From positions 11,669,360-11,733,359 of the forward strand of contig JAKJHU010000030.1 in the NCBI GenBank assembly GCA_022316685.1: 64,000 nucleotides of DNA. The letters are read 5' to 3'. The notes under the pieces were generated by a model. That model ran no database searches. It saw only the letters and a list, made by a program, of their open reading frames with translations, and was not told the DNA's origin. Of the stretch, positions 62,411 to 64,000 are shown one piece after another. The position numbers and the translations under genes are program-made. The DNA is from Progne subis subis. Its lineage: Eukaryota; Chordata; Aves; Passeriformes; Hirundinidae. The number at the start of each line of letters is the position of its first letter. Positions within the stretch are counted from its first letter, which is position 1.

Positions 62411-63498
62411 AGACTGTAATACATTGAACTAAAAACTTTCATCACAATGATAAGATATATCTTTGGGTAAAGAGACTGGAGGACAGCTCAGTCAATACTG
62501 TCTTGAAATCTTCTTTTACACCTCTTTCTGAAGTATAAATATGGACTTCATCCAGTTTTCCCAATCTGAACGACTTTGGCTGGGGGAGGTTGGTATGGAA
62601 GTCATTTCCCTTTTAGGTGCAGTAGCTGCTTTCCACAGACTCAACAAAGACATGAAATATCATTAACATCTGATTCTGAAAGGCTGACAACCACTTCTTT
62701 GTTTTACACTGCCATCCAGGGCAAGCTGCTGTGTGTTACCATATCACAAGCAAAATTGTACCTATTAAGCTCTGATAGGAGCTCTGGAATACTTCTCTCA
62801 TTTGTTCTGGGATACAGTGATTGAATATGTCTATTGTTTTCACAATCGGCATTTCATAATTGAAACGGTAGTATGTGTAAACATTGCTTCAGTTAAGGGT
62901 GGGTTTTTCTGGGCCAGACTCTTAAGCCTGTGACCTGTTTGGGACATGATTTCAAGGATAAAGGCTAAAACCTCCCATATTAAAAATCCAGAAAGAGGTG
63001 AGATAGTTTGTTCAGTGGGTGCTGAATCGCAGCAGAAAATAGTCTCCTCCTTCTTCCAACAAGCAGGAAGGCTCTGCAGGCCCCAGCAACGCTTCTCTGC
63101 TCCACAATAGAAGGAAAGCAAGTTGAAAGTCTTGCCCAGGGGATTTCTCAGCTCCAGAACTCATTGGAAAAGAAATAGGGAAATGCCACTTTTTATGTGT
63201 GTTTAATTCTAAAAAACAATCAAAGCATTCCTCTAAGTTATTTTAGAAGGTGTGAAAAGAGTCGTTGTTTTCCTCTAATTCTCTCTAACGGCCAATCAAG
63301 ATCACACTATTAGTGTTAAAATCTTCTATCAGAAATTAAACTTCTTGGTCATATACAAGATACAAGAATTAATACTCTTTTTCCTTTCTCCTTTTTTTTT
63401 TTATTTTTGGTTGACTCTATGAAAAGAAAATTGAATTTTCAAGTAATGGTGTTAGCTAATTATTTGCAGGACTGAGCAAATCCTCTTCGGGTGATGAT

Positions 63499-63500
<2 letters not shown>
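62411..63500. other. Non-coding sequence between two long homopolymers
   Basis: No gene, retrocopy or repeat was recognised. Frames of 82 (+) and 93 (-) codons lack recognisable domains. Confidence 0.55.

Positions 63501-63553
<53 letters not shown>
63501..63553. repeat. Poly(T) run, 53 bases
   Basis: Fifty-three uninterrupted T followed by AAATTTTATTTTAATAATG. This is exceptionally long for a vertebrate homopolymer in a non-poly(A)-retroposon setting; its exact length is probably uncertain because sequencing across such runs is error-prone. Confidence 0.88.
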
Positions 63554-63560
<7 letters not shown>

Positions 63561-64000
63561 ATTTTAATAATGCACCTAAAGTAGCATAAAATGAACCTAA
63601 TACTATAAATTAAATGTTTCATTTGAAGGGAAGACTTAAACCTTCCTGTCTGAACTGATCCTGTTTTAACTGTTCTCCAGTTCTCATATCTTGCAACAAT
63701 TATAAATAAAAACTTCCCAGTTGCTCTTTCAGAAAGAATTTAATAGTTAAGCACTGTTATCACCCCCATTTTACAGAGAAACTAGTTCCAAAGCACAGAA
63801 ATACCTTGGTGAAAGGTCAAAGATCTGGGAACAGAACTGTTATCTGCTGCCTTCTAGGTATTTGCTTTAACCACATCCTTCCTTCCAATACACTGCAACT
63901 TCTCTTCACCAAACATTTCTTTACTGCTCATAAATCACACCTGAAATCTAACTGGAAAAAATAATGTAAAAACTTCACACAAGGCATTTATGTCTTTCTT
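63554..64000. other. Non-coding sequence to window end
   Basis: AT-rich sequence; I see no gene or named repeat. Confidence 0.6.

Noticed and set aside
1..64000. CRISPR arrays, operons, ribosome binding sites, tRNA or rRNA genes
   Set aside because: No regularly spaced direct repeats with unique spacers, no gene-dense coding and no RNA-gene signatures were seen. The sequence is vertebrate in character.

Overview
The window looks like AT-rich, non-coding nuclear DNA from a bird. The main evidence is a set of CR1-type LINE fragments with the avian 3' end (paired copies of an ATTCTATGA-like octamer after a GGTTGGACTTGATGATCC-like stretch) and a solo retroviral-type LTR inserted into one of them. 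The rest is vertebrate-style sequence with simple repeats, long A/T homopolymers and scarce CpG. The species cannot be read from this. A songbird is plausible because of the young-looking LTR, but that is inference.

Layout. 1-7.2 kb: AT-rich unique sequence with short simple repeats. 7.2-8.4 kb: a locally GC-richer patch with a 35-bp direct duplication. 8.4-21 kb: unique sequence with CAAA/TTTG arrays. About 21.1 kb: a worn reverse-transcriptase motif of a LINE on the minus strand. 21.2-30.9 kb: repeat-poor AT-rich sequence, part of which (about 28.2-29.2 kb) looks like a candidate conserved non-coding element. 30.9-31.3 kb: a 7-bp-unit array, a 5-bp-unit array and a perfect hairpin. 32.8-43.2 kb: a transposon-rich interval with five CR1 fragments, a solo LTR nested in one of them, a 63-bp tandem duplication and AAAAC-type arrays. 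43.2-59.4 kb: repeat-poor sequence with a candidate regulatory stretch near 51.4-52.0 kb and a POU-octamer cluster at 55.2 kb. 59.4-59.65 kb: an isolated CpG-rich patch with open frames on both strands. 62.3-63.6 kb: two very long homopolymers (A34 and T53).

No host protein-coding exon, tRNA, rRNA or recognisable small RNA was found. The open frames scattered through the window are mostly 60-160 codons. Where I checked the longest, they start at GTG and not ATG, and none resembles a protein family I know, apart from the CR1 ORF2 pieces. The window is best read as a large intron or intergenic desert.

The best-supported finding is the nested insertion at 37921-38573. A 641-bp solo LTR (TGTTGT...ACAACA) is flanked by an exact 6-bp target duplication, GTGTTC, and interrupts the endonuclease part of a CR1 ORF2; the CR1 reads through when LTR plus one duplicate are ignored. 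I did not find a clearly new biological system here. The least explained element is the CpG-rich patch at 59.4-59.65 kb.
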